DNA of 7,068 bases from Clostridia bacterium (GTDB lineage Bacteria > Bacillota > Clostridia > Oscillospirales > Acutalibacteraceae). The translations under genes and the position numbers were made by a program. The stretch is taken from NCBI GenBank assembly GCA_017631745.1, contig JAGBSR010000073.1, positions 1 to 7,068 on the forward strand. Reading direction: 5' to 3'. The notes beneath the pieces were generated by a model. That model was not told the origin of the DNA, did no database searches, and saw nothing but the letters and a program-made list of their open reading frames with translations. Shown here one piece after another: positions 1 through 5,480 of this stretch; the first letter of the stretch is position 1, and the number at the start of each line of letters is the position of its first letter.

Positions 1-153
1 CCCGCTATCGGCGGTCTGCTTGCATATATCACATGGCTTTTCTATGACCTTAAGGACAAGGATGTTCAGGTGATGATTGACTGCAACACCGGCAAAATCA
101 CAAGAGAAGAAGCCCTTGGTATGATGTCAAAACAATACGATATCAAGAAATAA
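1..153 (+). CDS. C-terminal end of a probable GPH/MFS-type sugar:cation symporter (partial)
   Basis: Frame 1 is open from the left edge to a TAA at 151-153, giving the last 50 residues of a protein that starts outside the window. The visible part begins with PAIGGLLAYITWLFYDL, a hydrophobic stretch that reads as the last transmembrane helix, followed by KDKDVQVMIDCNTGKITREEAL and a lysine-rich end. A proline-glycine start to the last helix, a tyrosine-leucine exit and then a charged cytoplasmic tail with repeated Lys/Asp and an Arg-Glu-Glu-Ala segment are what I associate with glycoside-pentoside-hexuronide:cation symporters and related major-facilitator carriers of Clostridia. The family call rests on this tail alone. 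Codon use (GGC, AAC, CTT) matches the feo and GH16 genes and differs from the AT-rich gene that follows. Another polytopic membrane protein is possible. Confidence 0.55.
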   Translation, partial: PAIGGLLAYITWLFYDLKDKDVQVMIDCNTGKITREEALGMMSKQYDIKK

Positions 154-167
154 ATGTTTTGATATTT

Positions 168-183
168 GTTGGTTACTACCAAT
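168..183 (+). terminator. Weak hairpin after the transporter gene (possible terminator or operator)
   Basis: TTGGT (169-173) and ACCAA (178-182) form a 5-bp inverted repeat around TACT, with a G-T wobble extending it to 168/183. The sequence after it (TTTATCTGTTT) is T-rich but not a clean tract. This could be a weak terminator separating the transporter from the AT-rich HAD gene, or a protein-binding palindrome. The stem is short, so the call is tentative. Confidence 0.22.
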
Positions 184-217
184 TTATCTGTTTAAATATA
201 TTAGATAGGTGATAACA

Positions 218-934
218 TTGAAAGAGATAAAAGCAATTCTGTTTGATTCTGGAAGAGTTCTTAACGGCCCTGTTACAGGAAACTGGTTTATAACACCGAA
301 CTTTTGGAAATATGTAGATAAAAATGTATTTGAAGCTATTAGCAAAAACAGAGTATCTAGTGCTTTTGCTACAGCAGATAGATATATGGTATCTCAAAAG
401 CTAATTACTACAAAAGAGGAAGAATACAAACATTTTATAAAGTTTTATGAGATATTTTCATTAGAATTGCCAGAGCTAAAACTTGATGATATTGCTATAA
501 AGAACATAGCAAAAGATTTAGTTTTCAATTCCAAAAAGTATATTTTCTATGATGATGTATTTGATGTGATAAATAATCTCAAAAGCAAATATAAATTAGC
601 TGTAGTATCGGATGCTTGGCCGTCATTATTAGATGTGTTTGAAGAAAATAATATGACTTTATATTTTGATTCAATAGTAATATCTTCTTTTCTCGGCACA
701 TCAAAACCTAACAGAAAAATGTACTGTACAGCCCTTGAAGAATTAGGTGTGAAGCCCGAAGAAGCTATATTTATTGATGATAGTTTAAAAAATTGTATGG
801 GTGCAATTGAAGTCGGTATAAATGCTGTACTTCTTTGCAGAAATAAGAAATCTTTTTTGAAAGAAAAATTTAGAGGATTGGGTAAAGAGTACAAAGTAAT
901 CAATAACTTAAAACAACTTTTAAAAATGTTGTAA
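218..934 (+). CDS. HAD-superfamily hydrolase (subfamily IA-like), AT-rich
   Basis: This is a probable phosphatase or related hydrolase of the haloacid dehalogenase superfamily, acting in the cytoplasm; the substrate cannot be told. The four HAD motifs are in order. Motif I is FDSGRVL near residues 9-15 (nucleophile D10), motif II is the Ser of VVSDAW near 131, motif III is the Lys of TSKPNRKM near 163, and motif IV is IFIDDS (D187, D188) with a downstream Gly-rich exit. A helical cap lies between residues 15 and 110. The usual second Asp of motif I (D+2, the general acid) is Gly12, as in the FDLGNV-type members. I chose TTG at 218 because AGGTG (207-211) lies 6 bases upstream; the in-frame GTG at 209 would overlap that site and add 3 residues. 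Length is 238 aa, normal for the family. Base composition is clearly more AT-rich than its neighbours (sampled 60-base blocks give about 23-33% GC), which suggests different ancestry. It lies 29 bp upstream of the NimA-like gene, possibly cotranscribed. Confidence 0.85.
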   Translation: MKEIKAILFDSGRVLNGPVTGNWFITPNFWKYVDKNVFEAISKNRVSSAFATADRYMVSQKLITTKEEEYKHFIKFYEIFSLELPELKLDDIAIKNIAKDLVFNSKKYIFYDDVFDVINNLKSKYKLAVVSDAWPSLLDVFEENNMTLYFDSIVISSFLGTSKPNRKMYCTALEELGVKPEEAIFIDDSLKNCMGAIEVGINAVLLCRNKKSFLKEKFRGLGKEYKVINNLKQLLKML

Positions 935-963
935 GTGCAAAAAAGTAAAGGAGATTTTCATAT

Positions 964-1461
964 ATGGTCCAAGGAATTACAAAACGAGAGCGTGAAGTAA
1001 CAGATATAAACGAAATAAAAGAAATCCTCGATAAATCATTGATAGTCCATGTGGGTATGGTAGATGACGGTGAGCCCTATGTAGTGCCGATGAATTACGG
1101 ATATACACTCGAAGACAGTGAGCTGTGCATTTACCTTCACGGTGCAACTGTAGGCAGAAAGCTGGATATTATCAGAAAAAATCCCAAGGTCTTTTTTGAG
1201 ATGGAGTGTGATGTTACGCCCTTTGAGGGTAAGGTTGCCTGCCAATACGGCACTACATATGCAAGTGTAATGGGTAAAGGTACGGCAGAGGTACTTGAGG
1301 ATGTGAATGAAAAAATCGACGGACTTACAAAGTTTATGAAAACTCAGACAGGCAAGGATTTTACTTTTGATGAGAAAATGGTGAGCATTGTCAGCGTTAT
1401 TAAAATCACGGCTAAGGATTTCACAGCTAAGAAAAGACCGAAGCCTATGGGGCTAAAATAA
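964..1461 (+). CDS. NimA-like pyridoxamine 5'-phosphate oxidase family flavoprotein
   Basis: This is a 165-residue cytoplasmic protein with the split beta-barrel fold of the pyridoxamine phosphate oxidase/FMN-binding superfamily, closest to the NimA-type group annotated as 5-nitroimidazole resistance proteins. Visible marks are an N-terminal Lys/Arg-rich lead (TKREREVTD), an I-L-D segment, the strand pair VHVGMVDDGEPYVVPMNYGY (27-46), LYLHGA-type IYLHGATVGRKLD (56-68) where Nim proteins bind cofactor near a His, KNPKVFFEME (72-81), and SVMGKGTAEVLED (101-113) as the second barrel face. Start ATG 964 has AAAGGAGA (947-954) 9 bases upstream. Most Clostridial members have no proven nitroreductase role, so only an FMN- or heme-binding oxidoreductase role is inferred; true antibiotic resistance should not be assumed. 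It ends convergent to the feo operon, separated by an inverted-repeat-rich spacer. Confidence 0.85.
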   Translation: MVQGITKREREVTDINEIKEILDKSLIVHVGMVDDGEPYVVPMNYGYTLEDSELCIYLHGATVGRKLDIIRKNPKVFFEMECDVTPFEGKVACQYGTTYASVMGKGTAEVLEDVNEKIDGLTKFMKTQTGKDFTFDEKMVSIVSVIKITAKDFTAKKRPKPMGLK

Positions 1462-1507
1462 GCATCAGCGCGTTTTTGATTCTTTTTCCGCGATAGGAAA
1501 AAGAATG

Positions 1508-1530
1508 CCCCGCGGCGAGCGATATAAAAA
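1508..1530 (+). repeat. GGCGA-loop hairpin with ATATAAAAA tail, copy 1
   Basis: CGC-GGCGA-GCG (1511-1521) is followed by ATATAAAAA (1522-1530). The same arrangement occurs at 6048-6070, with a different stem that still pairs. About 40 bases upstream both copies have CGCGTTTTT (1469-1477 here, 5898-5906 there) and an intervening strong hairpin. It may be the 3' end of a short version of the element described at 5898-6070. Confidence 0.35.
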
Positions 1531-1531
1531 T

Positions 1532-1568
1532 AAAGAACGACGAAACTGTAATAGCATCGCCGTTCTTT
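1532..1568 (-). terminator. Rho-independent terminator, best fitted to the feo operon
   Basis: AAAGAACGACG (1532-1542) and CGCCGTTCTTT (1558-1568) form an 11-position stem around a 15-base loop. In the - strand transcript every position pairs, one as G-U, and a T-rich tract (TTTATTTTTATAT) follows, so it should end the feo mRNA. In the + strand transcript the same position is an A-C mismatch, though TTTTTATATT follows, so it may also serve as a weaker terminator for the convergent NimA-like gene. Distance from the last feo stop is about 90 bases. Confidence 0.65.
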
Positions 1569-1657
1569 TTATATTGGGGAAACAAATGTATGAATCTTTG
1601 TTGTGGTGGGACTCTGCCCACCACCCTGCAAGCTTTTGTAAAAGCCCCAACAAAACT

Positions 1658-1837
1658 TTAGTTATTTTTATTTTGTGAGGGGCAACTGTCTTTCATTGCA
1701 CAGCCACTGCAACCGCAGCCGCAACTGCCCTTGCCTTGCTTTTTGTCTTTTCTCATCTTAAATATAACAAGTCCGACTACAACTGCAAGTACAACCAGCA
1801 CAGCTATAGTGCCCATATTCTGAGTTATAAATTCCAA
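1658..1837 (-). CDS. FeoB-associated Cys-rich membrane peptide
   Basis: This 59-residue peptide is encoded directly after feoB. It starts at TTG 1837, with AAGGTGG overlapping the feoB stop region 4 bases upstream, and ends at TAA 1658-1660. A single hydrophobic helix, GTIAVLVVLAVVVGLVIF (residues 9-26), is followed by a basic stretch KMRKDKKQGKG and a cysteine cluster, SCGCGCSGC at 38-46 plus Cys52 (five cysteines in all). This is the layout of the FeoB-associated Cys-rich membrane protein family of Clostridia. Basic residues after the helix place the Cys-rich tail in the cytoplasm, where it is presumed to bind Fe(II) leaving FeoB; this is a family inference and not shown here. It may be the local counterpart of proteobacterial FeoC, but it is not homologous in sequence. 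An alternative ATG at 1816 would start inside the helix lead-in and has no Shine-Dalgarno, so TTG is preferred. Its small size and TTG start make it easy to miss. Confidence 0.9.
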   Translation of the reverse strand: MEFITQNMGTIAVLVVLAVVVGLVIFKMRKDKKQGKGSCGCGCSGCAMKDSCPSQNKNN

Positions 1838-1846
1838 CTGACCACC

Positions 1847-4000
1847 TTATTTCACAAGCTTCTTTTCGGGTCTTGCAATGAGGATAACTATACCTGCAAG
1901 CACAGCAATTGCCGCAACAAGACCGATGATATCGGAGCTGCCAGTTATAAGCAGACCGAACTGATTGATGATAAGCGCAATGGCATAAGCGAAGGTACAC
2001 TGATAACCGATAGCAAATGCTGTCCACTTAAAGCTGTTCATTTCTCTTCTGATAGCACCCATAGCTGCAAAGCAGGGAGCACACAGCAGGTTGAATGCGA
2101 GGAAGGCATAAGCTGAAACGGGAGTGAAGATTTCACTTCTGAGTATCGCCCAGATTTCTTCACCGCTTTCAGTCACTTCGGGACTGCCGAGAAGCACACC
2201 GAAGGTTGCAACAATGTTTTCTTTTGCAACAAGGCCTGTAAATGCGGCTACTGTACTTTGCCAATTGCCGAAGCCGAGAGGTGAGAAGAAGGGTGCGAAG
2301 ATATTGCCGAAGGTTGCAAGAACTGAATTGTTAAGGTCCTTGATCATGCCAAAGGAGCCCTTTTCAAAACCAAAATTCTGCAGGAACCAGAGTATCATTG
2401 AAGAAAGAAGTATAATTGTGCCTGCCTTTTTGATAAAGGACCAGCCTCTTTCCCAGGTAGTGCGAAGAATATTGCTGAAGGTCGGCATATGATAAGCGGG
2501 AAGCTCCATAACAAAGGGAGCAACATCGCCTTGGAAGAGCTTTGTCTTTTTAAGTATAAGTCCCGAGAGTACCACTGCAACGATGCCCATAAAATATGCC
2601 GAGGGAGCAACCCAGGATGCACCGCCGAAGAGGGCACCTGCAATCATAGCGATAACGGGAATTTTGGCACTGCAGGGGATGAATGATGTTGTGATAATAG
2701 TCATACGGCGGTCACGCTCGTTTTCTATGGTACGCGAAGCCATAATGCCGGGCACACTGCAGCCCGTACCCACGAGCATAGGAATAAAGCTTTTGCCCGA
2801 TAGACCGAACTTGCGGAAGATCTTATCCATAACAAAGGCAATTCGTGACATATATCCGCAGGCCTCAAGGAATGAGAGAAATGTGAAGAGTACAAGAATC
2901 TGCGGAACGAAGCCTAAAACTGCACCTACACCGCCGATGATGCCATCGATAATGAGACTCTGAAGCCAGGGTGCACAACCGATAGAAGTAAGAAGATTTT
3001 CTGCGATTACGGGTACACCGGGGATAAACATATTAAAGAGGCTCCAGCCATCGCCGAAAACGCCGTCGTTTGCCCAATCGGTTGCCCAGGTGCCTACAGT
3101 TGAAACTGAGATGTAGTAAACCAGGAACATAATTCCCGCGAAAATAGGCAGTGCAAGATAACGGTTTGTAAGCACACGGTCAATCTTATCCGAGAGTGTA
3201 AGACCGCCACGGTTTTTCTTTACATAGCAGGTGCGAAGCACTCGCTCGATATATTCATATCTTTCGTTGGTGATAATGCTTTCTGCATCGTCGTCCATTT
3301 CTTCTTCAACGTGAGCGATATCCTCTTCAATGTGGGCGAGGATATCCTTATGTATGCCGAGCTTTTCGATAACTCTCTCGTCGCGCTCAAAAACCTTTAT
3401 AGCGTACCATCTCTGCTGTTCGTCGGGGAGAGAGTGAACAGTAGCCTCTTCAATGTGAGCAATGGCGTGCTCAACCTCGCCTGAAAATCTGTGCTGAGGA
3501 ATAGTTCTGCCGTTTTTAGCCTGCTCAATAGCAACATCTGCAGCTTCTGTTATGCCAGTACCCTTTAAAGCGGATATCTCAACAGCCTTACAGCCGAACT
3601 TTTTAGAGAGTATTTCAAGGTCGATTTTGTCGCCGTTTCTCTCAACGATATCCATCATATTAATAGCAATAACAACGGGGATACCAAGCTCTGAAAGCTG
3701 AGTTGTGAGATAGAGATTTCTTTCTATATTGGTACCGTCAACAATGTTGAGAATAACATCGGGGCGTTCTTCAACGAGGAATTTTCTTGCAACAATCTCT
3801 TCGGGAGTGTAGGGAGAAAGTGAATAGATACCCGGAAGATCAACTACGGTGATGTCTGAATTTTTCTTAAGCTTGCCCTCTTTCTTTTCAACGGTAACAC
3901 CGGGCCAGTTTCCTACATATTGGTTTGAGCCGGTAAGAGCGTTGAAGAGAGTAGTTTTACCGCAGTTAGGATTGCCTGCAAGTGCGATTTTTATGCTCAT
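1847..4000 (-). CDS. feoB: Ferrous iron transport protein B (FeoB)
   Basis: FeoB is the inner-membrane Fe(II) permease with a fused cytosolic G-protein; it has 717 residues here, normal for Firmicutes. The GTPase domain shows G1 GNPNCGKT (9-16), the switch I region NWPGVTVEKKEG (31-42), G3 DLPG (54-57), G4 NMMD (114-117) and G5 SALKGTG (143-149). A helical GDI-type domain covers roughly 170-265 and holds three AHIEE/AHVEE repeats. The membrane domain from about 280 has the two Gate motifs: GCSVPGIMASRTIE (413-426, Cys414) followed by the FIPCSAKIPV segment (440-449), and the second with LCAPCFAAMGAIRREM (639-654). No key residue is missing. Start ATG at 3998-4000 is preceded by GAAAGGAT about 8 bases away. 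feoA lies 79 bp upstream and the Cys-rich peptide begins 9 bases downstream, so the three form one operon. A palindrome in the feoA-feoB gap matches the one at the operon promoter, suggesting iron-dependent control. Confidence 0.98.
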   Translation of the reverse strand: MSIKIALAGNPNCGKTTLFNALTGSNQYVGNWPGVTVEKKEGKLKKNSDITVVDLPGIYSLSPYTPEEIVARKFLVEERPDVILNIVDGTNIERNLYLTTQLSELGIPVVIAINMMDIVERNGDKIDLEILSKKFGCKAVEISALKGTGITEAADVAIEQAKNGRTIPQHRFSGEVEHAIAHIEEATVHSLPDEQQRWYAIKVFERDERVIEKLGIHKDILAHIEEDIAHVEEEMDDDAESIITNERYEYIERVLRTCYVKKNRGGLTLSDKIDRVLTNRYLALPIFAGIMFLVYYISVSTVGTWATDWANDGVFGDGWSLFNMFIPGVPVIAENLLTSIGCAPWLQSLIIDGIIGGVGAVLGFVPQILVLFTFLSFLEACGYMSRIAFVMDKIFRKFGLSGKSFIPMLVGTGCSVPGIMASRTIENERDRRMTIITTSFIPCSAKIPVIAMIAGALFGGASWVAPSAYFMGIVAVVLSGLILKKTKLFQGDVAPFVMELPAYHMPTFSNILRTTWERGWSFIKKAGTIILLSSMILWFLQNFGFEKGSFGMIKDLNNSVLATFGNIFAPFFSPLGFGNWQSTVAAFTGLVAKENIVATFGVLLGSPEVTESGEEIWAILRSEIFTPVSAYAFLAFNLLCAPCFAAMGAIRREMNSFKWTAFAIGYQCTFAYAIALIINQFGLLITGSSDIIGLVAAIAVLAGIVILIARPEKKLVK

Positions 4001-4033
4001 AAATTATATCCTTTCAAAAGTCAAAATCAGGTT

Positions 4034-4050
4034 GTTAGTCCGGGCTAACT
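4034..4050 (-). promoter_or_regulatory. Second GTTAG-N6-CTAAC palindrome between feoA and feoB
   Basis: Read on the - strand this is AGTTAG, CCCGGA, CTAAC. It shares both half-sites and the 6-base spacing with the palindrome at the feo promoter; the spacer differs. The centre is itself nearly symmetric (CCGG). A 6-bp pair AGGTTG (4029-4034) / CAACCT (4070-4075) encloses it, so an RNA hairpin in the feoA-feoB leader is an alternative reading. No promoter of its own is evident beside it. Confidence 0.55.
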
Positions 4051-4079
4051 CCAAGAGCGAAAATTTGAGCAACCTTCAG

Positions 4080-4301
4080 TTACTCAACTTCAATATTCTG
4101 GCAGTCTGCTTTTCTCAGAGTCAGTTCATAGCCTCGAACTGTAATTTCAATGGGGTCGCCTAAGGGTGCAACCTTCATAACCTTGATGCTTACGCCTTTA
4201 GTGATGCCCATATCCATGATTCTTCTCTTAATAGCGCCTTCACCGCCGACTTTTGTTACGCGGACAGTTTCGCCGATTTTTGCATCCTTGAGAGTTCTCA
4301 T
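4080..4301 (-). CDS. feoA: FeoA family protein, cytosolic partner of FeoB
   Basis: This 73-residue protein has the SH3-like FeoA domain. Recognisable parts are L-K-D-A-K-I-G-E-T at the start, the central KRRIMDMGITKGVSIKVMKVAPLGDPIEITVRGYELTLRK (25-64) with the conserved R-R-x-M-D-M-G-I-x-x-G and A-P-L-G-D-P-I-x-x-x-x-x-G-Y signatures, and the final A-D-C-x-x-I-x-V strand. It is believed to interact with FeoB on the cytoplasmic side and is needed for full transport in studied species. Start ATG 4299-4301 has GAGG (4313-4316) 11 bases upstream, a rather long spacing, so translation may be modest. It is the first gene of the feo operon, behind a consensus promoter and operator. Confidence 0.96.
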   Translation of the reverse strand: MRTLKDAKIGETVRVTKVGGEGAIKRRIMDMGITKGVSIKVMKVAPLGDPIEITVRGYELTLRKADCQNIEVE

Positions 4302-4350
4302 GTGTTGGTTTGCCTCATTTCTATAGAATAGAATAACAAGACTGTTATTG

Positions 4351-4368
4351 AGTTAGTCTTGTCTAACT
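4351..4368 (-). promoter_or_regulatory. Putative metal-repressor operator at the feo transcription start
   Basis: This is a perfect 18-base palindrome AGTTAG-N6-CTAACT, starting 6 bases downstream of the predicted -10 box, so it covers the expected +1 and early transcript. TTAG-N6-CTAA half-sites with this spacing resemble sites of DtxR/MntR-family metal-dependent repressors, which is the usual control of feo in many Gram-positives; the regulator identity is inference. An overlapping 8-bp inverted repeat ACAAGACT (4336-4343) / AGTCTTGT (4355-4362) shares bases with it. Since it would lie at the 5' end of the mRNA, a 5'-terminal stabilising hairpin is an alternative. Confidence 0.65.
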
Positions 4369-4374
4369 GCAAAT

Positions 4375-4403
4375 ATACTACTCCAAAATTTTACATTTGT
4401 CAA
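4375..4403 (-). promoter_or_regulatory. Promoter of the feo operon (sigma-70/SigA type)
   Basis: On the - strand, TTGACA (-35, 4398-4403) is followed by exactly 17 bases and TAGTAT (-10, 4375-4380). The predicted start is near 4368, giving a leader of about 67 bases before the feoA ATG. The match to consensus is strong, as expected for a promoter switched off by a repressor bound at the adjacent palindrome. Confidence 0.82.
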
Positions 4404-4441
4404 GATATTTTAAATGAAAAAACAGATATTGTTATATTTTA

Positions 4442-4470
4442 TTGACAAAACCGTAAAATTACGATAGCAT
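4442..4470 (+). promoter_or_regulatory. Promoter of the GH16 gene
   Basis: TTGACA (4442-4447), 17 bases, then TAGCAT (4465-4470). The expected start is near 4477, leaving about 29 bases of leader with AAGGAG (4493-4498) 7 bases before the ATG. It lies back to back with the feo promoter (-35 boxes 38 bp apart) but no GTTAG/CTAAC palindrome lies on this side, so the GH16 gene is probably not under the same repressor. Confidence 0.72.
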
Positions 4471-4505
4471 TATGTTGAAAATGATGAAAGATAAGGAGAG
4501 ACTTT

Positions 4506-5408
4506 ATGAAAATCATACTTAAATCAATCATTACAGTGCTTATGCTTATCAGTGCGGTATTGCCCGATGCTTTCAGTTTAGGCAAGTTGCCTCAGGGCAA
4601 AACAATAAATCTTGATGAGTTCGAGCTTGTGTGGAGCGACGAATTTGACGGTGATAAGCTTGATAAAAGCAAGTGGACATATAACTGGTGGGAAACCGAA
4701 AGAAAGGGCGGGTACTGGCACGAGGATATGGTCAGCGTGAAAGACGGCAACCTTGTTATCGGTGCTGAATATAAGGATGAGCCTTTGGAAAATTACCACT
4801 ATGATAAGTGGAAGGACCAGATTAACTTTGACGAGTACAAGGCAGGCTGGTATACGGGAGCAATCAGCACTATAAATATCTACGAGCAGAAGTACGGCTA
4901 TTTCGAGGTCAGATGCAAGCTGCCTGCGGCTTACGGCTTATGGAGTGCATTCTGGATGATGAACGGAGAAGTTGAAAATGTTGATGGCTCGGGACAGGAC
5001 GGCACCGAGGTTGATATTTTTGAGTCTTTCTATTATAAAGACCATTGGTGGGGTAATGACTGTGTAGTTTCAGGCATCCACTATGACGGTTACGGTGAAG
5101 ACCACAAGGGTGACAGCATCGGCAAGACTTTCATCGAAAACGACCCTTACACTGAGTACAACACCTACGGACTTGAGTGGAATGAGAATGAGTATATCTT
5201 CTATCTCAACGGTGTGGAGACCGGCAGACTTTCAACGGGCGGTGTTTCGCAAAACCCCGAATATCTGCTTCTTACAGTTGAGTTCAGCGGTGAAAACGGA
5301 GTGGCATCAGGCGACAGACACGGGGCAGGGGATATTAACAAGACTTCTGATAAAAACTGGCCTGCGGAATTTGTTGTAGATTATGTAAGATGCTATCAAT
5401 ACAAATAA
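4506..5408 (+). CDS. Secreted glycoside hydrolase family 16 enzyme (beta-glucanase type)
   Basis: This is a 300-residue secreted endo-beta-glycanase of family GH16, the family of lichenases, laminarinases, agarases and xyloglucanases. Residues 1-24 form a signal peptide (MKIILK, a hydrophobic core, then a probable cut near DAFS-LG); there is no lipobox. The mature part starts with FELVWSDEFDGDKLDKSKW (39-57), the usual GH16 opening with D-E-F-D-G, followed by KDGNLVIGA (79-87) and YGYFEVRCKLPAAYGLWSAFWMM (130-152). The catalytic motif is EVDIFE (E168 nucleophile, D170, E173 acid/base), the ExDxxE bulged form seen in laminarinase-like members. The C-terminal VVDYVRCYQY (290-299) is the typical final strand. 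No carbohydrate-binding module, dockerin or anchor is present. Substrate cannot be fixed from sequence; mixed-linkage or 1,3-beta-glucan is most likely. AAGGAG lies 7 bases before the ATG. It appears monocistronic, with its own promoter and terminator. Confidence 0.95.
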   Translation: MKIILKSIITVLMLISAVLPDAFSLGKLPQGKTINLDEFELVWSDEFDGDKLDKSKWTYNWWETERKGGYWHEDMVSVKDGNLVIGAEYKDEPLENYHYDKWKDQINFDEYKAGWYTGAISTINIYEQKYGYFEVRCKLPAAYGLWSAFWMMNGEVENVDGSGQDGTEVDIFESFYYKDHWWGNDCVVSGIHYDGYGEDHKGDSIGKTFIENDPYTEYNTYGLEWNENEYIFYLNGVETGRLSTGGVSQNPEYLLLTVEFSGENGVASGDRHGAGDINKTSDKNWPAEFVVDYVRCYQYK

Positions 5409-5413
5409 AAGCA

Positions 5414-5443
5414 AAGCGGTATCACCTATGACGGATACCGCTT
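5414..5443. terminator. Bidirectional terminator between GH16 and HIRAN genes
   Basis: A perfect 10-bp stem, AAGCGGTATC (5414-5423) and GATACCGCTT (5434-5443), closes a 10-base loop. It begins 5 bases after the GH16 stop. On the + strand CACTTTT follows, and on the - strand TTGCTTTTATTTG follows, so it can serve both convergent genes, with the - direction having the more T-rich tail. Confidence 0.8.
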
Positions 5444-5480
5444 CACTTTTGGTTAGAAAGATATAGAGATAGAGTTACTG

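Larger units (their letters stand above)
1462..1657. other. Inverted-repeat-rich spacer between nim-like gene and feo operon
   Basis: There is no convincing gene here. Four structures occupy nearly the whole spacer. (1) A perfect 11-bp inverted repeat, ATTCTTTTTCC / GGAAAAAGAAT, at 1479-1489 and 1496-1506. (2) A short CGC-GGCGA-GCG hairpin at 1511-1521 followed by ATATAAAAA. (3) The terminator hairpin at 1532-1568. (4) A three-way-junction fold at 1597-1654, in which TTTGTTG/CAACAAA closes over two hairpins, TGGTGGG/CCCACCA (1604-1610, 1617-1623) and GCTTTT/AAAAGC (1632-1637, 1640-1645). Structures 3 and 4 lie in what would be the 3' untranslated part of the feo transcript. Part of this may be a dispersed intergenic repeat (inference). 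Confidence 0.6.

Noticed and set aside
964..1461. Calling the flavoprotein a true nitroimidazole-resistance gene (nim)
   Set aside because: The family resemblance is real, but most environmental relatives have no shown resistance and the sequence alone cannot separate them, so no gene symbol is given.
1465..1653. A 62-residue - strand reading frame downstream of the feo operon
   Set aside because: It runs through the terminator and two other inverted repeats, has no Shine-Dalgarno and its product looks like translated hairpin sequence.
1736..2963. Several + strand reading frames across the region (e.g. 1736-2116, 2124-2492, 2583-2963)
   Set aside because: They lie antisense to feoB and the Cys-rich peptide, both of which match well-known families over their full length; the antisense products have no family features and no ribosome-binding sites.
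4001..4079. An internal promoter for feoB in the feoA-feoB gap
   Set aside because: TATAAT-like bases overlap the feoB ribosome-binding site region, but no -35 box occurs at 16-18 bases; TTGCTC-17-GTTAGC is too weak.
3849..4163. A + strand frame of 104 residues over the feoA-feoB junction
   Set aside because: It is antisense to the FeoB P-loop and FeoA C-terminus, with no supporting signal.
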